This document shows, piece after piece, positions 47,801-58,027 of a DNA stretch of 64,000 bases. The stretch is from NCBI GenBank assembly GCA_963556145.1, contig OY744471.1, positions 1,047,590 to 1,111,589 of the forward strand, in the 5' to 3' direction. A model generated the notes under the pieces. The model ran no database searches. It was not told the origin of the DNA and saw only the letters and a list, made by a program, of their open reading frames with translations. Source of the stretch: Hygrocybe punicea. Its lineage: Eukaryota; Basidiomycota; Agaricomycetes; Agaricales; Hygrophoraceae. Numbering within the stretch: position 1 is the stretch's first letter; the number at the start of each line of letters is the position of its first letter. The position numbers and the translations under genes were made by a program.

Positions 47801-48308
47801 GGAGCTAGTACAGCCTGAGGCAGCAGCACAGTAGGTTGCTTTCGAGGTCGTTGACGCTTGGTGATATATGATGGTAGACCTGATACACCCTCCGGCACGA
47901 AGTCCTTCAGAATTTGAGGTATTTTGCGTGGACGCCCAGCTTGGCTCAGGTATTTTGATTGTGGGGGTTCGACATCTTCTCGTACTTGAACTAGTGGTTC
48001 ATTGTCACCCTTGTGTTCCAATGTAATATCCTCAAACACACAAAATGAAATCATATGGCCGGACAAGGGGATAGGTTGCGCACCTCATTGGCATGGAATT
48101 CCTGCAACACTTCACGTTCCTTCTCCATATTCTGAACCTCCTCCGAGTCATGTTGTTGTATTTTCATTGCCTTTGACTTCTTCACATTTTCTGTCCGCTT
48201 CTGTAATGATGCTGCCGTTAGTTCTATGTTTTTCTTGCAATACCGTAGGTGTGCCTTGATTCCTTGGGTACTCGAATAGGTCTTCCGACAGGCAATACAG
48301 AGTACCAT
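41863..48308 (-). pseudogene. Plavaka-type (CACTA-like) transposase, interrupted
   Basis: Starts at the ATG at 48308 with a C2HC finger (CIACRKTYSSTQGIKAHLRYC). Plavaka blocks then follow: NHFGVYRQYTTKP, FLNVTRFRLMNWFYG, EDFDREHLRGFSTK, then after the insert ELDRLDKY, AEDGWHAGSVKIRLP and YYRRLLEVIKAAY. The core has VWSDSTHLASFGTASLWPIY, LFFGNLSKYFHGKPT, HELMQAIWLLLLDDDFMHAY, CPCPRCL, RMLVPDLMHEFELGVW, FRMVPTFGHDTIRRFGK, LLFELLVWHAYAKLRLHT, YWYARVIGVFHVNV, FLWVRWFGRDLSSPGGFKTR and VHLIPAFAYG. The C-terminus is very acidic. Two lesions stand out. A 2.14-kb LTR element (45232-47373) splits the frame between Lys-Arg and Glu. A TAG sits right after VIKAAY (about 45034), where relatives read through. 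Terminal repeats of this element were not found. Confidence 0.87.
45228..47377 (+). mobile_element. Miniature non-autonomous LTR retrotransposon (TRIM-like)
   Basis: Direct repeats of 156 bases at 45232-45387 and 47218-47373 begin TGGAGTAGTGGGACC and end GGTACCACTCCA. They differ at one position that I can see (45374 against 47360, C/T). ACGT flanks the element at 45228-45231 and 47374-47377. A purine tract GAGGAAAAGGGG (47202-47213) sits just before the right LTR, as a polypurine tract should, which sets the plus orientation. TGGTGATGAGAGTG, 3 bases after the left LTR, is a candidate primer-binding site. The 1.83-kb interior is C-rich with roughly 300-bp internal repeats. It encodes no protease, reverse transcriptase, RNase H or integrase; the 414-codon Pro/Thr-rich frame is not recognisable as Gag. 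The near-identical LTRs imply a recent insertion. Removing it restores the Plavaka frame. Confidence 0.92.
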
Positions 48309-48559
48309 GATGATGAGAAGTAGCCTGAGGACTTCGATGAGGACAACCCTCATAACCTCAATTTGGCACCGGCAATTCGGGGTTAGTACTAAGTCAGTCA
48401 GTTTTTTAGTGTGACTTGAACTTGGACCAAAGCCATAACTTATTGTCGGCAACACACAAAATCTATGCTCTTAAAACCACGCGTACCCTTGTATATTACA
48501 ATTTCTCAATCTGTGGACATGCGCCACAGTGGGCTGTAAGACAAAGTTCTGAGTATCAC

Positions 48560-48870
48560 CTCAGTGAGTCCAAATTGTCAAAATGGTATCAACAACATAC
48601 ATTACAGTCCTCCAGCAACAACTTGAACCTTCCGAGTCTCAGGCTCTTCCCTAATTTTGAGTCCTTTCGAAAGTGCCTGGTCCGAGTCTCTGGGCCGGGC
48701 AATCCTGTTTGTCATGCTGTAAGATTGTTTGATGCGAGAGTGTTCTAGCTCTGAGTTAATCTAGTTTATGTCATTAAAAGTATAACTGTGCTGCAGCAAC
48801 ATTCAGGAGACTCACCAGCTGTGCCGTATAGTTTTCTATCACAGTTAGACCAGTCATGGCCATTTTGGTT
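48560..48870 (-). pseudogene. Fragment of a second Plavaka-like transposase
   Basis: On the minus strand, TGLTVIENYTAQL is followed by a GTGAGT donor and then AELEHSRIKQSYSMTNR. This parallels the Plavaka block at about 43170-43310 (TDNYTTQV, intron, GELEHRRVKRFYGLTNK), including the same intron position. Only about 300 bases are preserved. It is diverged from the neighbouring gene, so it is a separate old copy and not a duplication of that gene. Confidence 0.6.
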
Positions 48871-49499
48871 GTGATCGGTAGCGGTAACTTTCTGATTACC
48901 GGCTAAAATCACGTGTCAGATTACATCTTGCTCGTCACCAATGCCTGAAAATACATTTTCGATACATCTTCCAAGCCCCTGGTCTTTTGTATCCAGGAGA
49001 GAGCACAGCATCCAGTTTGAGTTTGAGCCCAATAATCCTGGGCCAATTGTAAGTACTACCAGCCTTGCACTTCCCCCAATAATCTATGACTGATCGTGGA
49101 TCTAGACCATCATTATCACATTTCCACCTTCTATCGAGGACCAATACCCTTTCGATGATGGTCCTACGCTTACCAGTATTGATGAAAAGCCCCTTGATCT
49201 CTCACCAGCCTCAAAATACTCTGCAAAGACGGCAAAACTTGATAAAGTGCACACTGGGAGTACAACTGAACCCGAGTCGGAGATTGAGACTGAATCTGTG
49301 ATTCACACCTATATCGGTAAATGATCTCTCAAATCTTTCTTAGATCTCAGTAACATTTGCTAGATGTACTACCGAAACTTGAACTTGCTGTGAAGAAAAG
49401 GCGCCTACAGTAGCTAAATTAATAGTGACGTCATGGAATTGTAACTTCGTACTTATATAACTTGAGTACCATCAAGTCCCCTCTTCGCTAACTTCCCCC
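48871..49499. other. Upstream region of the DUF6698 gene, possible lone exon
   Basis: Bases about 49127-49316 keep an open plus frame (PPSIEDQYPFDDGPTLTSID, then KYSAKTAKLDKVHTG, ESEIETESVIHTYI) that ends at a GTAAAT donor. It may be an exon of a lost gene. TATATAACTT near 49454, about 45 bases before the next ATG, is a plausible TATA element. Confidence 0.35.
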
Positions 49500-51175
49500 A
49501 TGCCATTTCACCCACCAAACCCAAAGGCTCCTACTAAAACAAAGAAGTCTAAACTGGCAGCTCCTGAATCCAAGCGAACCACAGCAAAGCCTCGTCATGT
49601 AAGCGTGGTCGACAGTGACTCCGAATCACAAGATGGCGACTTGGAAACTCAGAATAACAACGACAACGAAGAATCCGAATCTGATGTGCACGATAAACAC
49701 AAACGCAAACTCACCGTATTACAACTTACTGACATGCTTGCAAATGCATCTACACGAAAGCGACCTAAGTAAGTCAAATTTATAATATAGTTTCTACTAA
49801 CATTGTTCTTTCTTTCAGAACCCAGTCAGATGGCCTCGACATCTTCAAGAAATCAGCAAGATTCATTCCGCGTGCCATAAGTCCGTTTGCCAATGTATTA
49901 CAGGCGATGCAGATTGGCTTGCGACTTGATGGCAACGGCAGAGATAACATTAATGATGACGACGAACTTTTTCGAGACCTGTGAGTATCACAAGCTGATT
50001 TGGTCGATGAATACTTTCATTTTCACGGCATATAGGGACGGTGGTACTATTGAAGAGGCCGGCATCATTTATCGTGCTATCCTCAACATCACTCCAGGCT
50101 TGAAGGAAGCTGTTTTGGACTTGGGTGAGCACCAGGACGTATCTCTTTTCCATGACTTGGCCAACTTTGTGAGTGTTCACTTGCACATTCAATTTTCATT
50201 GTGATTTCTGAGGGATTTTCTACAGTTTGACACAAACTCCCGTTTTGCACGGACTGATAATATCGGCTCTTTATGTTACGCTGCAATGGCATATGTCCCA
50301 ACCCTTGACAACAATCAGATTAGCACCACAAACCGCAACAAAGGTGATCATGGATTCACACACCTAGCCTCTGCCTGCCTACTCTGTCCTCGAAATATGC
50401 TCAACAACTTCAAGGCTAACCCTGAACAGTATGTTCATTTACTAACATTTTTCATGTTGGAACACTATGACGACAGGCATCATTTTTTTTGTAGGTTTTG
50501 CCGCGATGTTCAGGAAGGAAAGATAAGTGTAGTTGCTGATGATTGGCCGACTTTCCTTTACCCTGAAGATGACTACGATCCCAATGCTATCGACGTGGGC
50601 CTTCTCCAGGGGCCATTTCTCCTCTCAGTAAGTATCTTAGCCTATTTTGATGTGATCTAATGACTGTTGCTAGTGCTTCCGGCATATTTTCACTGGCCGT
50701 CGCACTGCGATGAAGACGACACCTGGAAAATCGGCGGGGAAGAAGGGAATTGCCGATTTGTATTTAATGACTCGAGTCAGTCCTCGGAACATCGCATATG
50801 TGGCCATTTTAGTAAGTGTGGCATTGGCATTTTGAGGACTGACATCGCTCATGACACTCAAAGGCTCGTTATGTGCTCAGTAGCCAAGAAGGCTGGGGAA
50901 TCGAGGATGGCGAATTTAGTTCCATCGAGTTCTTCGATGTCATTGTGGACCTCTTCAACGATCCTGAATGGAGTGAATCAACACTGGAGTGGTGGGATCA
51001 GTGCGTTTGTCCATATTGCTCCTATCCGTTCTCACTTCTTTGCGTGGAAAGGCAAATCTTTGGCGCGGCAGCAACTCATCGCAAAGGAAAAACCACCCGA
51101 ACCAATGTCTCTGGTGTCTCAAAACTGGCCGCTCAACGTGCCACTCGCAAGGCTACTCAAGATCATCTGAACTAG
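49500..51175 (+). CDS. DUF6698-like basidiomycete protein
   Basis: Function unknown. Starts MPFHPPNPKAPTKTKKSKL with a basic, Ser/Asp-rich leader, then KLTVLQLTDMLANAS. Later exons, joined at GT-AG introns, carry DGLDIFKKSARFIPRAISPF, AGIIYRAILNITPGLKEAV, DPNAIDVGLLQGPFLLS, CFRHIFTGRRTAMKTTPGKS, ADLYLMTRVSPRNIAYVAIL, ARYVLSSQEGWGIEDGEFSS, EFFDVIVDLFNDPEWSEST and LEWWDQ. The series FRHIFTGR..A, ADLY.MT.V.P..IAY, AR..LSS and L.WW matches the DUF6698 family common in Agaricomycetes. No stop was found in the conserved part. The C-terminus is Arg/Thr-rich and ends at 51175. The family often lies among transposons, as here. Confidence 0.72.
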
Positions 51176-51540
51176 TTTTCAAATGGTGAGCATTGTCAGC
51201 ATGTACAGTGATTGCCAGTGAATAATAATTTACAGGCCATGTGTTATCACCGCAAATTCTCAATGTCCCGCTCGCTTTCGTGTGTCTTGGCCTGCCCCCT
51301 GCATTATTTCTCTTCGCTCTTGCAACATGTCCCTGATCTCAACCCTGCTCCACATCGCTGCCCTTTTCTCTTCTGTTACCTGCTATCTGCTGCTCATCGG
51401 ATGTAATTGCTGCTTTCTCAATGAACACTCTTTTGGTGCCCAGTCTGAAAATCATTGAGGTTCTTGCCTGCGTCGGCCTCTCCTTCACTGTTCTCATATT
51501 ACATTGCATGTACCGTCTCCATGGTGATACAAGACAAGAC

Positions 51541-51790
51541 AACACCATTCCGACAACCTCTTCGCAAGACGCAACCATCTTGGCAACCTCATCGCAAGAT
51601 AACGCCATTCCGATAGCATCTTCGCAACACATCGTGATCCAGGCAACCTCTTCGCAAGATAACGCCATTCCGATAGCATCTTCGCAACATACCGTGATCC
51701 AGGCACCCTCTTTGCAAGACATTGGCCATTCTGACAACATCTTCGCAACACATTGTGATCCAGGCACCCTCTTCGCAATGCAAGACCCTT
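51541..51790. repeat. Minisatellite of about 63-66 bp
   Basis: About four imperfect copies of a unit containing TCTTCGCAAGATAACGCCAT, TCCGATAGCATCTTCGCAAC and GTGATCCAGGCA. Frames on both strands through it (for example repeats of ITMCCEDAIGMALSCEE) are artefacts. Confidence 0.85.
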
Positions 51791-52199
51791 CTGTCTGCCA
51801 GGTTGCAAGAGGTAACATTCAGGTGGTCCTTGCGAAGAAAGCAGAGTATTGTCAATAGAGACCAGGTGACTGAAACCGCATATAATATTGTTCACATTGT
51901 GCTGGATGTTACAAGGAAGCTAGAGATTATCATACGATATATCCTCTTGTAATGAAAATACGGTTTCGCTGATGGGGCACGTTGGTGCTGAATCATATCT
52001 GGATTGTCAGTTTTGGTGCCAGGGCTATCATCGATCCCACAGACAACTTGCCTAGGCTGACTTTAGACATCATTGTGCTTTCTGCCATGGCATATAGGTT
52101 TTTATATATCTATTCTGTGGGCCTTGTGTTTAAAGATTGACTTTATTCTACATGGTTTGTGCCATTCATGTTTCTCAAAACATAACCTGTGTTGTGAAT
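51791..52199. other. No supported gene
   Basis: This is where the N-terminal half of the P450 would be expected. I could not recognise P450 sequence upstream of about 52200, so the 5-prime part is either lost or beyond recognition. Confidence 0.35.
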
Positions 52200-52608
52200 T
52201 TGATATCCTCTAGGAAGGGCATCCTCCATTTGCCGATGCAACTGTTGACTTTCAAAGGGAAAACATTCACTCGTGCGACTCAGCCATATATAATCCAGGC
52301 CTTCATGATGGGTAGTAATGCAAAGTACGAAGCAGGCACCAAAGTCATCGTAGACTTGGCCCGCCAGAATAAGTATAACTCTATTTTCCCGCAAGTTATC
52401 TTTGACCAACTTTGACCAGTTATCGTGGAACATAAAGCCAACCCTATTGACAAGAAGGATTTGTTGAACGCGATGTTACACACTAGGTGCAAAAAGGCCT
52501 TTGGGGGTGACACAAATAAATTACCCATACAAAACAAAACCCTAAATTTAGGCCATGTGAAATAGATATCTAAATACATTACTGAAGATCATATTTCTCC
52601 ACACCTTT

Positions 52609-53425
52609 TACAGCTGTTTGTGGTGAGCTTGACACTTGTGGGAAATTTTTTGATCAATTAAAATAATATGGACTTGGTGAAAATTTCTGTGCTCTACCTT
52701 GTATCTCATGAAGTACTGCATGGATTAACATGGTTACAGAGGGAAAGTTGTACTATTTCTTAAGGGCTATCTACTGCTATAATTACATTTGGACCATATT
52801 TTGTATTTGGTGACTTGTGGATGAAACAAAAGGTAAACCAGGACTTTTTGACACCCAAAATGATATTGTCAAATTATGGCATCAAATGGACTCCTATGAA
52901 AAGAATTGTAGGGAGAAATTTATTCATTTTTTCAAGGGCTAAAAGTACATATACCGTGTTTTCCTTTATTTTTGTCCTTTGAGCTCATAATCATGATTCT
53001 TGTGGCATTTCAACCCTAATGTGGACAAACTTAGTACAGATGAAATATTGCCTCAAAGGACAAAAATAAAGAAAACACGGTATATGTACTTTTAGCCCTT
53101 GAAAAAATGAATAAATTTCTCCCTACAATTCTTTTCATAGGAGTCCATTTGATGCCATAATTTGACAATATCATTTTGGGTGTCAAAAAGTCCTGGTTTA
53201 CCTTTTGTTTCATCCACAAGTCACCAAATACAAAATATGGTCCAAATGTAATTATAGCAGTAGATAGCCCTTAAGAAATAGTACAACTTTCCCTCTGTAA
53301 CCATGTTAATCCATGCAGTACTTCATGAGATACAAGGTAGAGCACAGAAATTTTCACCAAGTCCATATTATTTTAATTGATCAAAAAATTTCCCACAAGT
53401 GTCAAGCTCACCACAAATGGCTGTA
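52609..53425. mobile_element. Foldback element copy 2 (817-bp palindrome, TA target)
   Basis: Starts TACAGCTGTTTGTGG and ends CCACAAATGGCTGTA. The arms match each other almost base for base apart from the first few positions. Compared with copy 1 (23671-24476) the arms differ at a rough 20 percent by eye. The CACTA right arm keeps the empty site (AATTCTTAAAAGGTGTGG at about 60481-60498), showing insertion at TA with TA duplicated. That supports a Tc1/mariner-type origin. Confidence 0.88.
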
Positions 53426-53858
53426 AGAATTAGAAATAACAATCAAAAGGTCATATGTAGATTCAAAAAAAATCCAAATGTTTCATATCTTGTGAAGAAT
53501 CTCGAATCATAAAGCAAATCGCAATTTCTCAAACACTCACATTTGGAATTTGGTATCATATTCAGGAAACTCCAAATCTGAATTTTGAAGCTTTCCAGAT
53601 ATGTAATGCATTTGAGTCTTTCAAGTCTCTCAAAGTCAATAAAATATTTGAATTTTGAATTGGAATTCATAAAATTTGAAAGGCAATCTCACATTTAGTA
53701 TTTGTAGAGTCCCAAATACATTAACCAGTAGTTCCCAGTACTTGACTGGTATTTGACTAGTACTGGTCCAGTAGTTGACCAAGACAAAGTCAGTCAAAAC
53801 AAATGATGTGATTACTTGAGCCACAGGATTGCCTGTGAATTGCCTGGATTTCTGTGGA

Positions 53859-53958
53859 NNNNNNNNNNNNNNNNNNNNNNNNNNNNNNNNNNNNNNNNNN
53901 NNNNNNNNNNNNNNNNNNNNNNNNNNNNNNNNNNNNNNNNNNNNNNNNNNNNNNNNNN
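53859..53958. other. Assembly gap (100 N)
   Basis: Exactly 100 N. It falls inside the repeat-rich left arm of the CACTA-type element. The round length suggests a gap of unknown true size; the palindromic surroundings would be hard to assemble. Confidence 0.99.
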
Positions 53959-54760
53959 GATACAGATCCTGAGCCACTGGATTGCATGTGCATTGCCTGG
54001 ATTTGTGTGGAATTGCTGCAATTCATCTTGGGATACAGATCCAGAGCGACTAGATTGCATCTGCATTGCCTGGATTTGTGCGGAATTCCTGCAATTCTTT
54101 GTGGGATACTAAGCATGAGTCACAGGATTCCACATGAATCCAGGCAATGCACATGCAATCCAGTGGCTCAGGATCTGTATCCCAAGATGAATCGCAACAA
54201 TTCTACAAAAATCCAGGCCATTCACATGCATTCCACTTGATCAGGATCACTATCCCAAGAACATTCACAGCAATTCCACAGAAATCCAGGCCATACACAT
54301 GCAATCCAGTGGCTCAGTTGAGGATCAGTATTGGATGATGTAGAGATTGATATCTCGGTGGTCCCTGATTCTCATACTTTCCTTTATATCCCCATTCTCC
54401 TACTCTCCTTTCTATTCCTTCCTCTCTTCCCTTCTTATTCCCTCTCCTGACATTCCTTTCTTTTCATACTTCACCATGTCTTCAGTACAGTCCCTTTATA
54501 CATATGATATAGTACGTATATAGTGTTCCCTGTATATACATACAAAGAAGTTGAGTTTGGGTTCTGACCCCATAGACAAAGGACTTGCCAAAACACCATT
54601 GGCACCTACAAAGGCCACATTTACTACAACAAAGATTTGCAGCAATCCCACACAAATCCAAGCCATTCACATGCAATCCTGTGGCTCAGGATCACTATCC
54701 CACGAAGAAGTGCAGCAATTCCACAGAAATCCAGGCAATTCACAGGCAATCCTGTGGCTC
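53959..54760. repeat. 73-bp subterminal repeats in inverted orientation
   Basis: Two tandem 73-base units (GATACAGATCCTGAGCCACT to TTCATCTTGG) read forward from 53959. From about 54120 the same unit appears reversed (ATCCAGGCAATGCACATGCA..TGGCTCAGGATCTG), about three copies to 54340, and again at 54640-54760. A pyrimidine-rich unique stretch (about 54360-54480) lies between. These look like transposase-binding repeats of the CACTA-type element. Confidence 0.8.
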
Positions 54761-54984
54761 AAGTAATCACATCATTTGTTTTGACTGACTTTGTCTTGGT
54801 CAACTACTGGACCAGTACTAGTCAAATACCAGTCAAGTACTGGAAGTAAATCCGCAGCCCAAATCCGAAACCATGACCTAGATACAACCCTTTCTGGGTT
54901 TTAAAAATACAACTAGATTTAGGTTAATGCAACAGCGTAAACCATAGGCCAAATTCTAGCCTTATTGTTACCCTAGTACCAACC

Positions 54985-56332
54985 ATGTATGACGACAGTA
55001 GTGGTACCATCATCCTCCACATGGCTGAAGAAGATGACGACGCATTCGAAGCTTATCGCCAACTTGTGGTAGCATGTGTTGGCCTCATAGGGCACGGTGT
55101 CCTTGAATCACGTCGGGTCAAGAGGGAACGCCGCCAGGTCACCCGACATTACCTCCGCCAACCAGACCTCATCCCCAATCCTCATAGAGACACCCCTTGG
55201 CAGCAACTCTATGAGAGCTGCAATGATAGTGCCTTCATCACCATTCTTTCCATTGATGTCGACACCTTTTTCCTCATACTTACCAGTGGATTTGCAGCTT
55301 CGTGGGATAGTAATACCATTCTCCGAGCTGACATGAAAGCCAACAGTGTCCCTTGTATTACACACCGGTCCCTAGATGCTGCCGGGGCACTTGTGTTAGC
55401 CCTTCATCATGTCACTTCCACCGGTTCCCCACAGTCACTTTCCCTTATCTTTGCATTGGTTCCAGCTACCATTCAACGTTACATCCAGTTTTCCCTCTCA
55501 ATCTTGCTACAGACCCTCCAGTCTATGCCTAATGGCCATGTTGTGTGGCCCAAAGGCAGCCAATTCGAAGAGTTCAATGAACTCATCGTTTACCGCCATC
55601 CTCTATTAATGGGGGCCTTCGGGTCAATGGATGGGCTTAATTTACCACTACAGGAGTCGACAGATGAGGAGTTTGAGAATTCAACTTACAATGGGTGGCT
55701 ACATGCACATTTTATCACTAATGTCTTTGTCTTTGCGCCAAACGGTGAGCTGCCTGCTAACTGTGTCAAATGATTTGTTCTGAAACTAATCAATAAATGA
55801 CAGGTGAGATTCTTGCATGCAAGATTAATGCCCCTGGTAGCTGGAACGACTCATGGAACTCTGAGGGAATCTACCAGACGCTCCTTCATGATACTCCTGA
55901 TGGTTACTATCTCATTGCAGATTCCACATTCCCGCGTGGCTGCGCCAACATTGATGGTCGGATCCATGTACCTCTGACCATCCACAGCAATCTTCCCTCT
56001 GACGAGCATGACCGCGCCTGAGTCCTCGCATTTGACAGACAAGTATTGTCCTATCGTCAGATGGCAGAGTGGGGTAACCACATCCTGCAGACAACTTTTG
56101 GCCAGCTCCGGCTGCCACTCTCATCCAAGGATCATCAAGGCCATGTGGAACTCATACAAATATGTGTTCGGCTGCACAATGTCCGGACCCGTTGTGTGGG
56201 GCTGAATCAAATTCAATCGGTCTATATGCCAGCTGACTTAGACAAAGAGTGGAGGAACTTCGAGGACAGGATTTTTCCTTCAGACGTCCGGAATAGTCAA
56301 GTCTTGCGTTTCCAGGCTGTAGCTTCTGCATA
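54985..56332 (+). pseudogene. PIF/Harbinger DDE transposase, premature stop
   Basis: Starts MYDDSSGTIILHMAEEDDD (54985). DDE_4-type core: AFGSMDGLNLPLQESTD (first Asp), then an intron at about 55745-55802 joining FAPNG to EILACKINAPGSWNDS, DGYYLIADSTFPRG (second Asp), and VLSYRQMAEWGNHILQTTFG (Glu in the R-Q-M-A-E-W-G motif). The C-terminus ends FQAVASA at 56332. Between the second Asp and the Glu an in-frame TGA at 56019-56021 follows HDRA and no intron can remove it. The CGA-to-TGA type of change fits. The catalytic Glu lies beyond this stop, so the copy should be inactive unless read through. Confidence 0.85.
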
Positions 56333-56520
56333 GGGTATCTTTTACTTTGTTTCAGCACTGCGCAATCAATTTTTTTGGGGCTCGGATCATATATACAGTC
56401 CAGCTAAGGAATTAAAAGAGTGGTAAGGGAGAAAAGTAATTTTAAAGAGGCAAGGGAGCGGGGGTTTGTTAAACTTTATTTACAAGTCGGAAGGGGGGGT
56501 ACAACTTAGTGATGACAGCT

Positions 56521-57972
56521 TCATTCAATCGGGATTGGGTTCTTCTTCTCCAGGGTGTTCTCGCGAGTGATGCGCTTCACTGATGGGGAACCACCCTTGC
56601 GATCAGAATCATCGCTGTCGACCCAAATGAGTTCACAGTGGCGACAAGGGGTGTGCCTTCGAGTTGGTGCATGTATGAGAGCCCTTATCTCTTGAAGATT
56701 GAGCTTCCGGTTGGCATCGTTCCGTTCACGTTCGAGATTGGAGATGCGAGTTCGGAGAGTTTCGATCGTGGCCTGGGAATCACGAAGCTGGGTTGTGATG
56801 CTGAGGATCTGGGTTGTCTGGAGGGAGTGGGAGGCCCTGTCTTTGGCAATGGAAGCTTGCAAGCGAGGATCGAGGGCATTTGAGATCGTCCTGAGAAATT
56901 CGTTGCCAGCATTTTTGGCCGGGCGGGGCAGGGTTGCTGCCTGCGAACGACGAGAAACTGTCATGCCAACGTTGGCCTCTCCAGGTTCCTGCTTCACAAC
57001 CACCTTCTCAGCCTTCCTATCGATGATCTTGTCATACGTCGCAGCATCATCGCTATCACTGATCTTGATCACTGGCACCTCCTGCTCATCGTCCTCGACG
57101 TCTTGCGTCATGTATTTGCCATCCATCTGCTCGTACATCTGATGGGTGCGATCGATGTAGGATGGGCATTCCCCGTACCCAGTTGGTTTCTCCATCCAAA
57201 CAAGCTGAGTGAATTTCTTTTTAAGTGACTTCGCATCGCGCTGGGGCCTTTCATTCGTGATTGCCCATTCCTTGAAGTTGGTGGCAACAGTGTTCCAGGC
57301 CTTCTCCCTGGTTGGGATGACCTCCTCCATAATATCCAGTAAAGCTTCAAGGTCCTCGTCGGAGTAGTTGGTTGCACCAACCGCACGACCACGCTGCTTT
57401 TTCGCTGGGCCAACGGGAAGGGCCTCGTACGCTGGCTCGCGCTTGAGCCCACACTTGGCAGGGGTCTTGGCGACCTGTTTCGCCTTTCCCTTGACAGCAG
57501 TAGGGCGATGTGTGCCAGCAACCTTCACGACAGGTGCTGGCTTCCCCCCTTTCCTGCGAACTGGTGCAGGGATGTTGTCGGATGAAGTGACATCAGTTAG
57601 GACTGCAATTGGGGGGTGCTTGGGTAGGCTCGGCTGGACTTGTTTGGTCAGTGGGGCGACATTTTTGTACATGTGGTGGTTGGTGGGCAGCTGTAGCAAA
57701 GTTAAATTAGCACCGTTTGTGTACAATGCAAGGTGAGATGACTCACGAAATGATACATGTTCTCTTGATCTTGCCAACCCTGTTGTTGAAGCGGAGGTAG
57801 TGTAAACTAAATAATTGTCAGTTACATGTGTGAATAGTTCAATGGGAAAACTTACTGAAGGTACTTGTTGCACAGGAGCAGGTGCCCACGCTGAATCAGA
57901 ACTGATCCGAGAAAAGTGTCTTCTGGATTTGTCAGTGAGGTACTGGGGAACTCCTTGGGCTGACAAAGACAT
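56521..57972 (-). CDS. Harbinger Myb/SANT-like DNA-binding partner protein
   Basis: In Harbinger elements this protein binds the transposon ends and helps bring the transposase to the nucleus. Start taken at MSLSAQGVPQYLTDKSRR (57972); the longer frame upstream is translation of an inserted MITE. Two short introns (about 57856-57808 and 57746-57691) join PVQQVPSV, TLPPLQQQGWQDQENMYHF and LPTNHHMYKNVAPLTKQ. The centre has a basic region, then NYSDEDLEALLDIMEEVIPT, AWNTVATNFKEWA and RDAKSLKKKFTQLVWMEKPT, a trihelix/Myb-like fold. An acidic stretch (EDDEQEVPVIKISDSDD) and a coiled coil (ATIETLRTRISNLERERND) follow, ending at 56521. No stop was found. It converges on the transposase gene, with 188 bases between the stops. 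Confidence 0.8.
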   Translation of the reverse strand: MSLSAQGVPQYLTDKSRRHFSRISSDSAWAPAPVQQVPSVSFPIELFTHVTDNYLVYTTSASTTGLARSREHVSFRESSHLALYTNGANLTLLQLPTNHHMYKNVAPLTKQVQPSLPKHPPIAVLTDVTSSDNIPAPVRRKGGKPAPVVKVAGTHRPTAVKGKAKQVAKTPAKCGLKREPAYEALPVGPAKKQRGRAVGATNYSDEDLEALLDIMEEVIPTREKAWNTVATNFKEWAITNERPQRDAKSLKKKFTQLVWMEKPTGYGECPSYIDRTHQMYEQMDGKYMTQDVEDDEQEVPVIKISDSDDAATYDKIIDRKAEKVVVKQEPGEANVGMTVSRRSQAATLPRPAKNAGNEFLRTISNALDPRLQASIAKDRASHSLQTTQILSITTQLRDSQATIETLRTRISNLERERNDANRKLNLQEIRALIHAPTRRHTPCRHCELIWVDSDDSDRKGGSPSVKRITRENTLEKKNPIPIE

Positions 57973-58027
57973 GACGGATACTAGGGGCACTGAGAGAGCG
58001 AATGAGACAATGAGAGAGAGAGGGAAT

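Noticed and set aside
41863..48308. An autonomous Plavaka element with CACTA ends
   Set aside because: I looked for paired CACTA/TAGTG termini within about 1 kb of each side and found none that pair.
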